In this document: one piece after another, positions 7,947 to 16,603 of the stretch
Position numbering within the stretch: the first letter of the stretch is position 1
Layout: each line of letters starts with the position of its first letter
Origin: an uncultured Flavobacteriales bacterium
GTDB lineage: Bacteria > Bacteroidota > Bacteroidia > Flavobacteriales > Weeksellaceae
NCBI GenBank assembly: GCA_937876095.1
Contig: CALFIE010000007.1
Coordinates: 1 to 45,963 of the forward strand
Reading direction: 5' to 3'
Length of the DNA: 45,963 nucleotides
Made by a program: the position numbers and the translations under genes
Notes under the pieces: model-generated
Told to the model about the DNA's origin: nothing
Database searches by the model: none
Seen by the model: the letters and a program-made list of their open reading frames with translations, nothing else

Positions 7947-9122
7947 TTATTTATTAAGTTCTTTCAACAATTGCTCTGAAAGTGCGGTATCCATTGCTTT
8001 GCTTTTAGCTAAACTATTAGCTAACTCGGCAAACATTTTGGCGTTTTCTTTGTTGCCCGTTTTTTGGTACAACTTCGCCAAAACATAGGTGTTACTTGGT
8101 GATTCTGAATTCATTACAGCTTTTCCTGCCCATTTTGTGGCTTCTTGCAATGATTTTATATTTTTCACTTGTTCACAAAAAATCCATGCTGCTTTTTCTA
8201 ATTCTTGATCATTAAAATTATCATAATTTTTATAATATTCAAGTGCTGCTTTTTCGTAAGCTGGGTAATTTTCTACTTGTGCATAGAAACTAACCTGCAG
8301 TCTATTAAGCGCAATTTTTGCTTCTGTTTCTCCCAAAATTGAGGTTGCTTGTTGCAAAAAATAGGCATCATTTACCAATTTTTTGTCTACATCTACTGAT
8401 TTTTCAGCTAAGTCACCTACAGCAATTTGTCCCATAAATTCTTGGTAAGAATTTTCGGGTACCAATTTTATGATTTCAGCCTTGTTGTCTTTCAAAGTCT
8501 TGAAATTGGGATCTTGCGCCGATTTGGTAAAATAGAAAAGTATAGAAACTTCATCTTTTGAAAATTCATGATCGCTTTTGTTTGCAAAATACCTTTCAGA
8601 TGCACGTTTAGACAAATCGAAATCAGAATTGGCATTCAATTTTATCAGATTCATCAAAAATGCAGGATCTTTTTCGCCTTTCTCAAAACGTTCTTTGGGA
8701 GTTCCCAGTTTATTTTTGGGATCACTGGCTTGTTTCCCAAATTCTAAAAATTCTTTTTCTTCAGTGTAACCCATTGTTTTTTGGATTACTTCTCCATCAC
8801 TATTTAATATCAAAAGTGTTGGATAGGAACGAATTTGATAGCGTTGTGCTATTTGTGGACCTTCCCCTTTTTCCATATCTATATGCGTGTTTACAAAATT
8901 TTTATTGTAAAAATCACCTACTGTTTTTAACGGAAATACTTTTCTATCTAACATTTTGCACGGTCCACACCAAGATGCATAGGCATCTAAAAAAACCAAC
9001 TTATTTTCTTTCTTTGCTTTGGCCAAAACCTCATTGAAACTTAATTCTGAGAATTGAATTCCTTCTTGTGAATACACAATTGCAACCACCAAAATCAGAA
9101 AAACGGATAATATTTTTTTCAT
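7947..9122 (-). CDS. Secreted thioredoxin-family protein with long helical C-terminal domain
   Basis: 391 residues: signal peptide about 1-18 (VYSQ), then a thioredoxin-like domain (about 22-140) with the redox motif WCGPC at residues 51-55 and a cis-proline site in RSYPTLLIL. The remaining roughly 240 residues are helical and look TPR-like (ALNRLQVSFYAQ, KLYQKTGNKENAKMFAELA). This architecture is common in Bacteroidota periplasmic thiol-disulfide proteins of the DUF255/Thioredoxin_7 kind. It would reduce or isomerise disulfides in the periplasm, possibly on clients held by the helical repeats; the client idea is inference. It heads an operon with a DUF3575-like barrel and a small membrane protein. 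Confidence 0.82.
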   Translation of the reverse strand: MKKILSVFLILVVAIVYSQEGIQFSELSFNEVLAKAKKENKLVFLDAYASWCGPCKMLDRKVFPLKTVGDFYNKNFVNTHIDMEKGEGPQIAQRYQIRSYPTLLILNSDGEVIQKTMGYTEEKEFLEFGKQASDPKNKLGTPKERFEKGEKDPAFLMNLIKLNANSDFDLSKRASERYFANKSDHEFSKDEVSILFYFTKSAQDPNFKTLKDNKAEIIKLVPENSYQEFMGQIAVGDLAEKSVDVDKKLVNDAYFLQQATSILGETEAKIALNRLQVSFYAQVENYPAYEKAALEYYKNYDNFNDQELEKAAWIFCEQVKNIKSLQEATKWAGKAVMNSESPSNTYVLAKLYQKTGNKENAKMFAELANSLAKSKAMDTALSEQLLKELNK

Positions 9123-9269
9123 CTTACTTTTATACTAATTTTTTTGCTAAGATAATTATTTTGTACGATTGTATTACACAGAATATTGTATAAAAAAACG
9201 TGCCAATTCCAACAAATATTATTGATGGGAAAGTACTTTTTTTATTTTAATTAAAATTAAAAAAATAAA

Positions 9270-9285
9270 TCATCATTAATGATGA
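9270..9285. repeat. Perfect 16-bp palindrome TCATCATTAATGATGA
   Basis: Exact palindrome between the thioredoxin-like operon and tRNA-Phe. Its core CATTAATGATGAAA recurs at 28846 and 30398, and a related TTTCATTAATGAAA occurs at 14201. Could be an operator-type site or chance in AT-rich DNA. Confidence 0.4.
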
Positions 9286-9318
9286 AATAAATATTGAAAA
9301 TAACCTCACTAAAAACAA

Positions 9319-9344
9319 AAAACCGCCCTAAATAAGGCGGTTTT
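9319..9344 (-). terminator. Intrinsic terminator of tRNA-Phe
   Basis: Perfect 9-bp stem AAAACCGCC / GGCGGTTTT with an 8-base loop; read on the minus strand it ends in a T-run. It starts two bases after the tRNA discriminator base. Confidence 0.85.
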
Positions 9345-9345
9345 G

Positions 9346-9418
9346 TGGTTTCTCCAGGAATCGAACCAGGGACACATGGATTTTCAGTCCATTGCTCTAC
9401 CAACTGAGCTAAGAAACC
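9346..9418 (-). tRNA. tRNA-Phe (GAA)
   Basis: Reading the minus strand from 9418, the 73-base cloverleaf has acceptor stem GGTTTCT/AGAAACC, D arm GCTC-AGTTGGTA-GAGC, anticodon stem ATGGA/TCCAT with loop CTGAAAA (anticodon GAA), a 5-base variable region and T loop TTCGATT. CCA is not encoded. One oddity: both T-stem strands read CCTGG, so the middle pair is a U-U mismatch (51-63) where CCTGG/CCAGG would be expected. It could be a real variant or a base error. Confidence 0.95.
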
Positions 9419-9436
9419 TTTTCAATTGAAGTGGTG

Positions 9437-9467
9437 CAAAAATACACACTTTCTATAAAACTCACAA
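9437..9467 (-). promoter_or_regulatory. Promoter of tRNA-Phe: TTG-N20-TATTTTTG
   Basis: On the minus strand, TTG (9465-9467) and TATTTTTG (9437-9444) are spaced by 20 bases, matching the Bacteroidota sigma-70 -33/-7 consensus. The -7 box ends 18 bases before the tRNA 5' end. Confidence 0.6.
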
Positions 9468-9496
9468 GTGAATTGTCTATTTTTTTATGAAAGCGA

Positions 9497-11344
9497 TTAA
9501 ACTTCCTGATTTTCAGAATTATTATTTTCTTGTTCACTGCGAATTTGCTCACTCATTTCTTCTAAGACAGGTTTTATGGTACTTTCTGGTAAATCACTTA
9601 TTCTAATGTACATGAGACCATCTATCGCATCATTGAAACTAGGATCTACATTGAAGGCGATTACTTTTGCGTTTTGTTTGATGTATTTTTTGATCAAAAC
9701 AGGCAATCGCATTTCAGGTTCAAGATCGTCTATAATTTTATCTAATTTATTGAGGTCTGATTCTACTTCGTTCAGAAATAAATTTTTGTCGCGCTCTTTT
9801 AACCGAACTTTAAATTCATTTTTTGGGTGAATGTATTGCGCAACTGCAGCATCATAGTAATGGGAACGCATAAACTCGATCATCAACGATTTTGAGAAAT
9901 CTGAAAACTTGTTGCTGATACTTACACCACCCATCAAAAATTTGTGCTCTGGATTTCTAAGACAAACGTGTACAATTCCTCGCCACAACAAGAAAAGTGG
10001 CAATGGTTTTTGCTGATACTCTTGCGAAATATAAGCTCGTCCCATTTCGATCACTTTTCTGAAAAACGGCTGCAATTCTGGATCAAACTCAAAAAGAGAA
10101 CTGGTGTAGAAACCGTCTATTCCTTTGGTTTTCATTACTTGTTTTCCGAGTGCCATTCTGTATGCTCCTACCAATTTTTCTTGGGAATTGTCCCACAAAA
10201 AAAGGTGACCATAATGTTTGTCGTACTCATCTAAATCAAAAGGGAGATTGCTGCCTTCACCAACTGCTCTGAAGGTAAGTTCTCTTTGTCTCCCAATTTC
10301 TCGCATGATTGCAGGAATTTCGTCGTAATCACAAAAGAAAATATCATAATTACCATTGTTAAAAAGCAATTTATCTGCTTTTTTTAATCGTACAATATCT
10401 GCAATTAACTCCTCTTTTGGAGTTTCATCTATAATGTTTTGTACTATATTTTCGTTTTTAGAAAGTGAAAATTTCAATGATAAATTAGGTAATTTCATCA
10501 TTTCTGAAAGGCTATTTCTCTTATCGTAATACGATTTCAACATATAGACTTTCTTTTGCAAAAATGCTCCTAATTCTTCTGGTGATTCTTGCTCTTCTAG
10601 AACTTTCACCGAAATTGGTCTACCAATTCTGATTCTGATTGGTTTTTCTCGATTGTTCATCATTTCTGCTGGTAACAACAGTGTTTGTAAATCCGGATGA
10701 AATTTAGAAACCTGATAAAAAAGTCGGCTATTTTTAGCATGAAAATACATAGGAACTACCGGAACTTTTGTTTTACTGATAAGTTTCAGTACGGGAATTT
10801 CCCACTTTTTGTCTAGAATTTCAGAAAATTCATTGTTTTTATTAGAAACTTCACCTGCCGGAAAAATACCAATACAACCGCCATTTTGCAAATGCTTAAG
10901 TGTTTCTCGCATTCCACTGGTACTGCTATAAGCATCTTTTCTGGTTTCAAAAGGGTTTACAGAAATTACATACGGTTCTAGTGGTTTTATTTTTTCTAAC
11001 AAAAAATTTCCCATAATTTTGAAATCAGGTCGAATTTCTGAGAAAATTTTACACATCAGAATACCATCAATCGCACCAAGAGGATGATTAGAAACCAAAA
11101 TAAAAGGTCCTGTTTTGGGAATTTTTGCTAAATCTTCTTCGAAGACAACGTATTTCAGATTTCGCTCAGAAACAAATGAATCAAAAAAATCTTTTCCTTC
11201 TTTGTCCTTTATTTTGTCATAGAGTTCATTTACTTGATTTATTTTGGTGACTTGCATCAGTGCAGAAGCAATTGGATTCTTTAGAAATCCGAATTTATCT
11301 AAGCCACCTGCAAGAATTAAATCATTTTTAGAAATGAGGCTCAT
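9497..11344 (-). CDS. OlsF-like bifunctional acyltransferase (PlsC domain + GNAT N-acyltransferase domain)
   Basis: 615 residues with two acyltransferase domains. The N-terminal half is a PlsC/LPLAT domain with the catalytic block SNHPLGAIDG (His87, Asp93) and FPAGEVS further on. The C-terminal half (about 320-530) resembles the OlsB-like GNAT fold (FDLDEYDKHYGHLFLWD, GAYRMALGKQV, EMGRAYIS). This order matches OlsF, which makes ornithine lipids by N-acylating ornithine and then O-acylating the lyso-lipid; in Bacteroidota related enzymes make glycine or serine-glycine lipids. The amino-acid substrate cannot be read from sequence. It would act at the inner membrane using acyl-ACP. The ATG overlaps the stop of the aspartate kinase gene by four bases, so the two are translationally coupled. 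Confidence 0.82.
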   Translation of the reverse strand: MSLISKNDLILAGGLDKFGFLKNPIASALMQVTKINQVNELYDKIKDKEGKDFFDSFVSERNLKYVVFEEDLAKIPKTGPFILVSNHPLGAIDGILMCKIFSEIRPDFKIMGNFLLEKIKPLEPYVISVNPFETRKDAYSSTSGMRETLKHLQNGGCIGIFPAGEVSNKNNEFSEILDKKWEIPVLKLISKTKVPVVPMYFHAKNSRLFYQVSKFHPDLQTLLLPAEMMNNREKPIRIRIGRPISVKVLEEQESPEELGAFLQKKVYMLKSYYDKRNSLSEMMKLPNLSLKFSLSKNENIVQNIIDETPKEELIADIVRLKKADKLLFNNGNYDIFFCDYDEIPAIMREIGRQRELTFRAVGEGSNLPFDLDEYDKHYGHLFLWDNSQEKLVGAYRMALGKQVMKTKGIDGFYTSSLFEFDPELQPFFRKVIEMGRAYISQEYQQKPLPLFLLWRGIVHVCLRNPEHKFLMGGVSISNKFSDFSKSLMIEFMRSHYYDAAVAQYIHPKNEFKVRLKERDKNLFLNEVESDLNKLDKIIDDLEPEMRLPVLIKKYIKQNAKVIAFNVDPSFNDAIDGLMYIRISDLPESTIKPVLEEMSEQIRSEQENNNSENQEV

Positions 11345-12594
11345 ATAAAATTTTTAAAAATGGTTACTAGTTGTATGGTTTGATTAGATATTTGTTCTAA
11401 AAGGACTTTTTTATCTTGGTAATAATTTTTAGTTTTTTCTAAATCAGCATTTCTAATGGTGAAAAGTGATACGTTTTTGGTGATTTTGGTTTCAAAAATT
11501 TTATTTAATTCATTAAATAAATCATCAATTTTACCGAACTTGTCTTCTAAACACAACGCCAAAGATATGGCAGAATTTTGCATCAGAGAAACTTTAATTT
11601 TATATTTCGCCAAAAATTTGAAAATTTCGCTCATATGTTCTTCTGCTATGAAAGAGAAATCTCTGGTAGAAATGTGCATCAAAATCTGATTTTCTTTTAA
11701 AATATAACTTTCTACTTGTTGATTTTCTGCAGTTACACTAACTTTGGTTCCGGGTTTTGTAGGATCTACAAAGGATTTTACAAAAAACGGAATGTTTTTT
11801 TGCTGAAGTGGTTGCAATGTTTTTGGGTGAATGACACTTGCTCCGTAATATGCCATTTCTATGGCTTCTTCGTAAGAAATATTAGACAAAAGCGTCACAT
11901 TTTCAAATTTTCTGGGATCACCTGTCATTACACCAGGAACATCTTTCCAGATGGTCATTTGATCGGCATCTAAACAATAGGCAAAAATTGCAGCGGAATA
12001 ATCTGAGCCTTCTCTACCGAGAGTTACCGTAAAATTATTGCTATCTGATCCTATAAAACCTTGTGTAACATAGCATAAATCTTTGGACAAATTGGTAATG
12101 TAATTTTGGGTTTTTTCCCAATTTACGACTGCATCTCTGTAAGATTCATCGGTTTTTATATAATCTCTTGCATCTAACCACTGATTAGAAAACTGAATTT
12201 CATTCAGATAATTACTCAGAATTTTAGAAGAAATCATTTCGCCACAACTCACCACCTGATCGTACACAAAATTGTAATTGGGGGATTTATTTCTGCGCAA
12301 AAACGAATCTATATCATCAAAAAACAAAGAAATTTCTGCAAAAACGGTATGGTTTTCACCGAAAAGTCCGTTTGCAATGTCTATATGTTGTTTTTTTACG
12401 ATTGCTATTTCTGCTTGGTAATCTTCTTTATTAAAGTACAATTCCACCACTTTTTCAAGCGCATTGGTTGTTTTTCCCATAGCCGAAACTACGAGCAAAC
12501 ATTTCTCAAAACCTTGAGTTTCTAAAACTTTTGCTACATTTTTTACACTTTCTGCATCTTTTACAGATGCACCTCCAAATTTAAAAACTTTCAT
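11341..12594 (-). CDS. lysC: Aspartate kinase (monofunctional)
   Basis: 417 residues. The kinase domain starts with the nucleotide-binding motif KFGGASV (4-10), with VSAMGKTT (about 37-44), the substrate motif TLGREGSDYSA and the conserved GVMTGDPR. C-terminal ACT-type regulatory domains follow (from about 300), as expected for feedback control by lysine or threonine. It phosphorylates aspartate in the first step to lysine, threonine, methionine and diaminopimelate. No homoserine dehydrogenase domain is fused. It is upstream of and overlaps the OlsF-like gene by 4 bases (ATGA). Which amino acid inhibits it cannot be read from the sequence. Confidence 0.92.
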   Translation of the reverse strand: MKVFKFGGASVKDAESVKNVAKVLETQGFEKCLLVVSAMGKTTNALEKVVELYFNKEDYQAEIAIVKKQHIDIANGLFGENHTVFAEISLFFDDIDSFLRRNKSPNYNFVYDQVVSCGEMISSKILSNYLNEIQFSNQWLDARDYIKTDESYRDAVVNWEKTQNYITNLSKDLCYVTQGFIGSDSNNFTVTLGREGSDYSAAIFAYCLDADQMTIWKDVPGVMTGDPRKFENVTLLSNISYEEAIEMAYYGASVIHPKTLQPLQQKNIPFFVKSFVDPTKPGTKVSVTAENQQVESYILKENQILMHISTRDFSFIAEEHMSEIFKFLAKYKIKVSLMQNSAISLALCLEDKFGKIDDLFNELNKIFETKITKNVSLFTIRNADLEKTKNYYQDKKVLLEQISNQTIQLVTIFKNFI

Positions 12595-12812
12595 TTACGT
12601 ACCTTACAATCAATAACTTAAAAATAATTTCGGGGGAATTTCTTTTTTAGAACCAATTTTCAAAATTATAAAATATGAATGAGAAAAAAAAACGAATCCG
12701 AAGATTACCAAGAAAAAGTCTTTATTTCTAGATTGTTATGAATTTTATGTAAAGAAATTACCAAAATATCGTGGAATTTTCCGAAATTTGGGAAAACAAA
12801 AGTATTACAACT

Positions 12813-13832
12813 ATGTCCGATCAAAATTTCCAAACGCTAGGTGAATTTATAATTGATAAACAAGAAGATTTTCTGTATTCTACTGGTGAACTTTCTAGAT
12901 TACTGAGTGCAATAAGACTGGCTTCTAAAGTGGTAAATCGGGAGGTAAATAAAGCAGGAATTGCCAATATCATAGGAAAAGCAGGAAATGAAAACATACA
13001 AGGTGAAGAACAACAAAAATTAGATGTTTTGGCCAATGAAATTTTTATAGAATCTTTGTCTCAGCGTGAAGTAGTTTGCGGAATTGCATCAGAAGAAAGT
13101 GATGATTTCATCGAAATAAAATCCGGACCAAATGCACATTTGAGCAAATATGTAGTACTTATAGATCCACTTGATGGCAGTTCAAATATAGATGTAAATG
13201 TTTCTGTAGGTACCATTTTTTCGATTTATCGTCGTGTTACCGAACCAGGAACTACGGTTGCTTTAGAAGATTTTCTGCAAAAAGGAGTCAATCAAGTAGC
13301 AGCTGGTTATGTAGTTTATGGTTCTTCTACCATGATTGTTTTCACGACTGGGAATGGTGTAAATGGTTTTACGCTGGATCCGAGTTTGGGAACGTATTAC
13401 CTCTCTCATCCTAATATGCAATTCCCAAAAACTGGTAAAATATACTCTATAAATGAGGGTAACTACATCAAATTTCCACAAGGCGTGAAAGACTATATCA
13501 AATATTGCCAGTTAGAAGAAGAAGATAGACCTTATACATCGAGATATATTGGTAGTTTGGTGTCGGATTTTCATAGAAATATGATCAAAGGTGGCATCTA
13601 TATTTATCCTTCCACTTCACAATCACCCAACGGAAAATTACGCTTGTTGTACGAATGTAATCCGATGGCATTTTTGGCAGAACAAGCCGGCGGAAAATGC
13701 ACCGATGGTTTTACAAGAATTCTAGAAATTCAGCCAACAGAACTGCATCAGCGTGTTCCGTTTTTCTGCGGAAGTTATAATATGGTAGTGAAAGCCGAAG
13801 AATTTATGGAAAATACAAAGCATAAACAATAA
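12813..13832 (+). CDS. fbp: Class 1 fructose-1,6-bisphosphatase
   Basis: 339 residues, the usual size for class I FBPase. It shows the metal-binding motif DPLDGSSNIDVN, the early GIASEESDDF segment with catalytic glutamates, GSLVSDFHRNMIKGGIYIYP, and AEQAGGKCTDG at the end. It dephosphorylates fructose-1,6-bisphosphate in gluconeogenesis in the cytosol. I start at ATG 12813 (MSDQNFQTLGEF): the 14 in-frame codons upstream begin with GTG and give an unlikely N-terminus. A small PLDc_N-like membrane protein gene follows 15 bases later and may be co-transcribed. Confidence 0.93.
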   Translation: MSDQNFQTLGEFIIDKQEDFLYSTGELSRLLSAIRLASKVVNREVNKAGIANIIGKAGNENIQGEEQQKLDVLANEIFIESLSQREVVCGIASEESDDFIEIKSGPNAHLSKYVVLIDPLDGSSNIDVNVSVGTIFSIYRRVTEPGTTVALEDFLQKGVNQVAAGYVVYGSSTMIVFTTGNGVNGFTLDPSLGTYYLSHPNMQFPKTGKIYSINEGNYIKFPQGVKDYIKYCQLEEEDRPYTSRYIGSLVSDFHRNMIKGGIYIYPSTSQSPNGKLRLLYECNPMAFLAEQAGGKCTDGFTRILEIQPTELHQRVPFFCGSYNMVVKAEEFMENTKHKQ

Positions 13833-13847
13833 TTTGGCACTCTGATT

Positions 13848-14048
13848 TTGAGTTCTGCACTTGTAATTTTTATTTTACTCGTCGGAATTTTGCTAAGTTT
13901 TGATTGGCTTTTTGTATTAGAAGATATTTTGCAAAGCGATTTCAAAGATCCTACTTCTGAAATGTTATGGTTTCTATTTGTGCTTTTTTCGCTATTTGTA
14001 GGAACTATTGTTTATTGGATTTTCGGTAAAGACTCCAAAATATCATAG
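13848..14048 (+). CDS. Small membrane protein with PLDc_N-like domain
   Basis: A 66-residue protein with two membrane helices (about 3-22 and 38-60) and between them DILQSDFKDP, followed by LWFLFVLFSLFVGTIVYWIFGK. This matches the layout of PLDc N-terminal-domain proteins, in which a D-hhhh-D linker is followed by LW...GhhhYhhhG. Such proteins are short membrane anchors of unknown role when not fused to a phospholipase D domain. The start is TTG at 13848; no ATG is available. It lies 15 bases after fbp. The family call is by pattern only. Confidence 0.6.
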   Translation: MSSALVIFILLVGILLSFDWLFVLEDILQSDFKDPTSEMLWFLFVLFSLFVGTIVYWIFGKDSKIS

Positions 14049-14082
14049 ATTTTTTTTATTTTTTCATTAAAGAAAACCTTCA

Positions 14083-14172
14083 ATTTTCTAACTTTTATAA
14101 GCTTTTGGATATCTTATAATGAGATTATTGCTTTTTGTACTTTTGACTCCGTCGAATCTTCGATTTGCGGTT
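14083..14172. repeat. Dispersed repeat copy C (partial)
   Basis: TTTTCTAACTTTTAT...CTTTTGGAT...TACTTTTG here parallels the right half of copy B (about 28718-28778). The end GTCGAATCTTCGATTTGCGGTT (14151-14172) matches the reverse complement of the start of copy A (6957-6978) at 20 of 22 positions. It is a shortened member of the family with no coding content. Confidence 0.55.
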
Positions 14173-14200
14173 TAAAATAATATTCAGTATCAACTATTTT

Positions 14201-14214
14201 TTTCATTAATGAAA
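14201..14214. repeat. 14-bp palindrome TTTCATTAATGAAA over the menC start codon
   Basis: A perfect palindrome covering the menC ATG (14209-14211). It shares the CATTAATG core with sites at 9270, 28845 and 30396. A hairpin or bound protein here could affect initiation; chance is also possible. Confidence 0.35.
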
Positions 14215-15255
14215 GCCAAATTCACCCCCTATTTTCTCCAATTCAAACAAGCAAGCGGAACTTCTCGTGGTGTTTTGCACACCAAAGAAACCTACCTGCT
14301 TGAAATTTCAGAAAACAACCGAAAAGGAATTGGTGAATGTGCACTTTTCAGAGGGTTAAGTTATGATGATGTGACTGATTACGAAGAAAAATTGCATTGG
14401 CTTTGCGAAAATATTCACCAAAATCCTAAATTTTTACAAGAGCAATTACGACACTACCCTTCTATTTGGTTTGGTTATGAACAGGCAATTCTCAATCTAC
14501 AATTTGGGCAAGATTTATATTTCCCAAGTGATTTTACCGAAGGTAAAACATCTATAAAAATCAATGGATTGATTTGGATGGGAACCACCGAATTTATGCA
14601 ACAACAAATTGAAGAAAAATTGAAACAAGGTTTCGATTGTATCAAACTAAAAATTGGTGTTGATTGGCAATCTGAAAAAGAAATTTTAAAAAAATTAAGG
14701 AAACAATTCCCTGCTAATAAACTAGAATTACGAGTAGATGCAAATGGTGGATTTACTTATGATGAAGCAAAAATTGTTTTACAAGAATTAGCAGAACTGG
14801 AAATTCATTCCATAGAACAACCGATTAAGAAGTTGGAAGTTGGAAGTTGGAAGTTGGAAGATAAAATTGCATCTCGCAATGAAATGGCAGAACTATGCTC
14901 CAAAACTCCCACTCCAATTGCTTTGGACGAAGAATTGATTGGCGTGGTAAATCTTCCCGAAAAGAAAAAATTACTGGAAACTATACAACCACAATTCATC
15001 ATCTTGAAACCTGCACTTATTGGTGGATTTTCTGGCACCGATGAATGGATTTCTATTGCTGAAAAATTAGGGATTTCTTGGTGGATTACTTCTGCTTTAG
15101 AAAGCAACATAGGTCTCAATGCAATTGCGCAATATACTGCAACCAAGAAAACCAATTTACCACAAGGTTTAGGAACGGGGAGCTTGTTTACCAATAATTT
15201 CGAAACCAATTTACAATTAATTGGCGACCAATTACAACGAAAATTAATTATTTAA
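14209..15255 (+). CDS. menC: o-Succinylbenzoate synthase
   Basis: 348 residues of the enolase superfamily, making o-succinylbenzoate for menaquinone. Catalytic features are intact: KLKIG (Lys in the KxK motif), RVDANGGF (metal Asp), SIEQP (metal Glu), ALDEEL (metal Asp) and ILKPALIGG (catalytic Lys). Between SIEQPIK and MAELC, where relatives I recall have only a few residues, there is an insert KKLEVGSWKLEDKIASRNE, encoded partly by four copies of the heptamer AGTTGGA (14831-14858). It lies in a loop between metal-ligand strands, and the frame is kept, so the enzyme is probably functional. No other men gene is adjacent. Confidence 0.87.
   Translation: MKAKFTPYFLQFKQASGTSRGVLHTKETYLLEISENNRKGIGECALFRGLSYDDVTDYEEKLHWLCENIHQNPKFLQEQLRHYPSIWFGYEQAILNLQFGQDLYFPSDFTEGKTSIKINGLIWMGTTEFMQQQIEEKLKQGFDCIKLKIGVDWQSEKEILKKLRKQFPANKLELRVDANGGFTYDEAKIVLQELAELEIHSIEQPIKKLEVGSWKLEDKIASRNEMAELCSKTPTPIALDEELIGVVNLPEKKKLLETIQPQFIILKPALIGGFSGTDEWISIAEKLGISWWITSALESNIGLNAIAQYTATKKTNLPQGLGTGSLFTNNFETNLQLIGDQLQRKLII
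14831..14860. repeat. Heptamer tandem repeat (AGTTGGA)x4 inside menC
   Basis: Four exact copies of a 7-base unit, then AG. Because 7 is not a multiple of 3, gain or loss of one unit would frameshift menC. Similar GGAAGTT arrays occur between genes in Flavobacteriales (from memory), so this may be a captured piece of a dispersed array. Confidence 0.8.
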
Positions 15256-15289
15256 TACGCTGATTTTCAAAAAATTTCCACAAAAAAAA

Positions 15290-15315
15290 CCGAAATTACT
15301 TTTACATAATTTCGG
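15290..15315 (-). terminator. Hairpin terminator downstream of the nitronate monooxygenase-like gene
   Basis: CCGAAATTA / TAATTTCGG, 9-bp perfect stem with an 8-base loop. The run of A before it on the plus strand (15282-15289) becomes a T-run on the minus strand. It is about 200 bases past the minus-strand gene and 35 bases past menC, so it may serve both. Confidence 0.65.
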
Positions 15316-15516
15316 CAAATTTAATTCTCATCATTTGCTATATAACGTTCCCTACAAAAATTTCTTCCTTAATTCTCTTGAGAAAAATAGCATATTTTTT
15401 TTCAATTAATTTATAGAATTTTTTCATAGATGAATTTTTATATAATAACTAACGAAAATAAATATTCAAAAACTAAGCCAAAATTCATTTCAAAAAAAAA
15501 ATACTAAAAAAAAAAA

Positions 15517-16455
15517 TCAAAATTTTTCAAAATCTGCTCTTTCAAATTCGTTTAGCAATTGCTCAAAAACTTTTTCTACTGGTACAATCTCATCTATTAA
15601 AGCAGAAACCTGCCCTATTTCTAGTTCACCATCTTCTAAATCACCTTCGAACATCCCGAGTTTTGCCCGTCTTTTTCCTAATTTTTCTTGTAAAAGTTCC
15701 GTATTTCTTCCTTTTTTGTAAATTTCTTCTAATTCATAAAAGAATTTATTTTTCACCAATCGAACTGGTGCCAATTCTTTCAAAGTAAGTTGTGTATCGC
15801 CTTCATTGGTTTCTACAATTTTTTGTTTCCAATTTTGGTGAGAACTTGCTTCTATAGTTGCGGCAAATTTAGAACCTAATTGTACACCATCTGCACCTAA
15901 AATCATTGCTGCTTTTATTTGTGCACCGGTTGCAATTCCGCCTGCTGCAATCAACGGTGTAGAAATATATTTTCGAACATTTGGGATCAAACAAAATGTA
16001 GTAGTTTCATCGCGACCGTTGTGTCCACCTGCTTCGAAACCTTCCGCAACCACCGCATCAACACCTGCATCTTCACATTTTATAGCAAATTTGGTCGAGG
16101 AAACTACATGTGCCACTTTCACGCCTTCTTTTTTCAAAATTTCAGTATAGGTTTTTGGATTTCCTGCAGAAGTGAAGACGATTTTCACGCCTTCTTCTAT
16201 TATTATTTGAATAATTTCTTCTAAATTAGGATACAACATTGGGACATTTACACCAAAAGGTTTACTGGTTGCTTTTTTGCATTTTTGTATATGTTCTCGC
16301 AAAATATCGGGATACATACTACCTGCTCCCAACAATCCGAGTCCGCCACAATTAGATACAGCCGAAGCCAATTTGTAACCAGAATGCCAAATCATACCAC
16401 CTTGTATGATTGGATATTTTATTTGGAAAAGTTCGGTGATTTTGTTGTTATTCAT
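15517..16455 (-). CDS. Nitronate monooxygenase / FabK-like flavoprotein
   Basis: 312 residues, a TIM-barrel FMN enzyme of the NMO/2-nitropropane dioxygenase family. Motifs are YPIIQGGMIWHSG at the N-terminus, FGVNVPML, FTSAGNPKT, VAEGFEAGGHNGRDETTTF, PLIAAGGIATG and GADGVQLGSKF (FMN phosphate binding). Members oxidise alkyl nitronates or, as FabK, reduce enoyl-ACP in fatty-acid synthesis; the GFEAGGH block with its His occurs in both groups, so I do not assign one. It is monocistronic: menC converges on its 3' end, and the next gene upstream has its own terminator. Confidence 0.85.
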   Translation of the reverse strand: MNNNKITELFQIKYPIIQGGMIWHSGYKLASAVSNCGGLGLLGAGSMYPDILREHIQKCKKATSKPFGVNVPMLYPNLEEIIQIIIEEGVKIVFTSAGNPKTYTEILKKEGVKVAHVVSSTKFAIKCEDAGVDAVVAEGFEAGGHNGRDETTTFCLIPNVRKYISTPLIAAGGIATGAQIKAAMILGADGVQLGSKFAATIEASSHQNWKQKIVETNEGDTQLTLKELAPVRLVKNKFFYELEEIYKKGRNTELLQEKLGKRRAKLGMFEGDLEDGELEIGQVSALIDEIVPVEKVFEQLLNEFERADFEKF

Positions 16456-16554
16456 ATTTTATTTTTTGAATTGAAAATTTAGAATTTTTATAAAAGATAA
16501 ATTTACTAAGTTTTCTAGTTTATATTGACTATTTTTTAGAAAAATCCAAAAAAA

Positions 16555-16578
16555 AATCTCTGAAAATTTTCAGAGATT
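16555..16578 (-). terminator. Terminator after the SurA-like gene
   Basis: AATCTCTGAAAATTTTCAGAGATT is a perfect 24-base palindrome, 25 bases after the stop at 16604. The preceding plus-strand A-run gives a T-run on the minus strand. Confidence 0.8.
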
Positions 16579-16603
16579 ATTCTTATTTTTTTAATTAAAA
16601 AAA

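Noticed and set aside
14831..14860. CRISPR-like array
   Set aside because: The unit is 7 bases with no spacers; it is a simple tandem repeat. No CRISPR array or cas gene was seen elsewhere.
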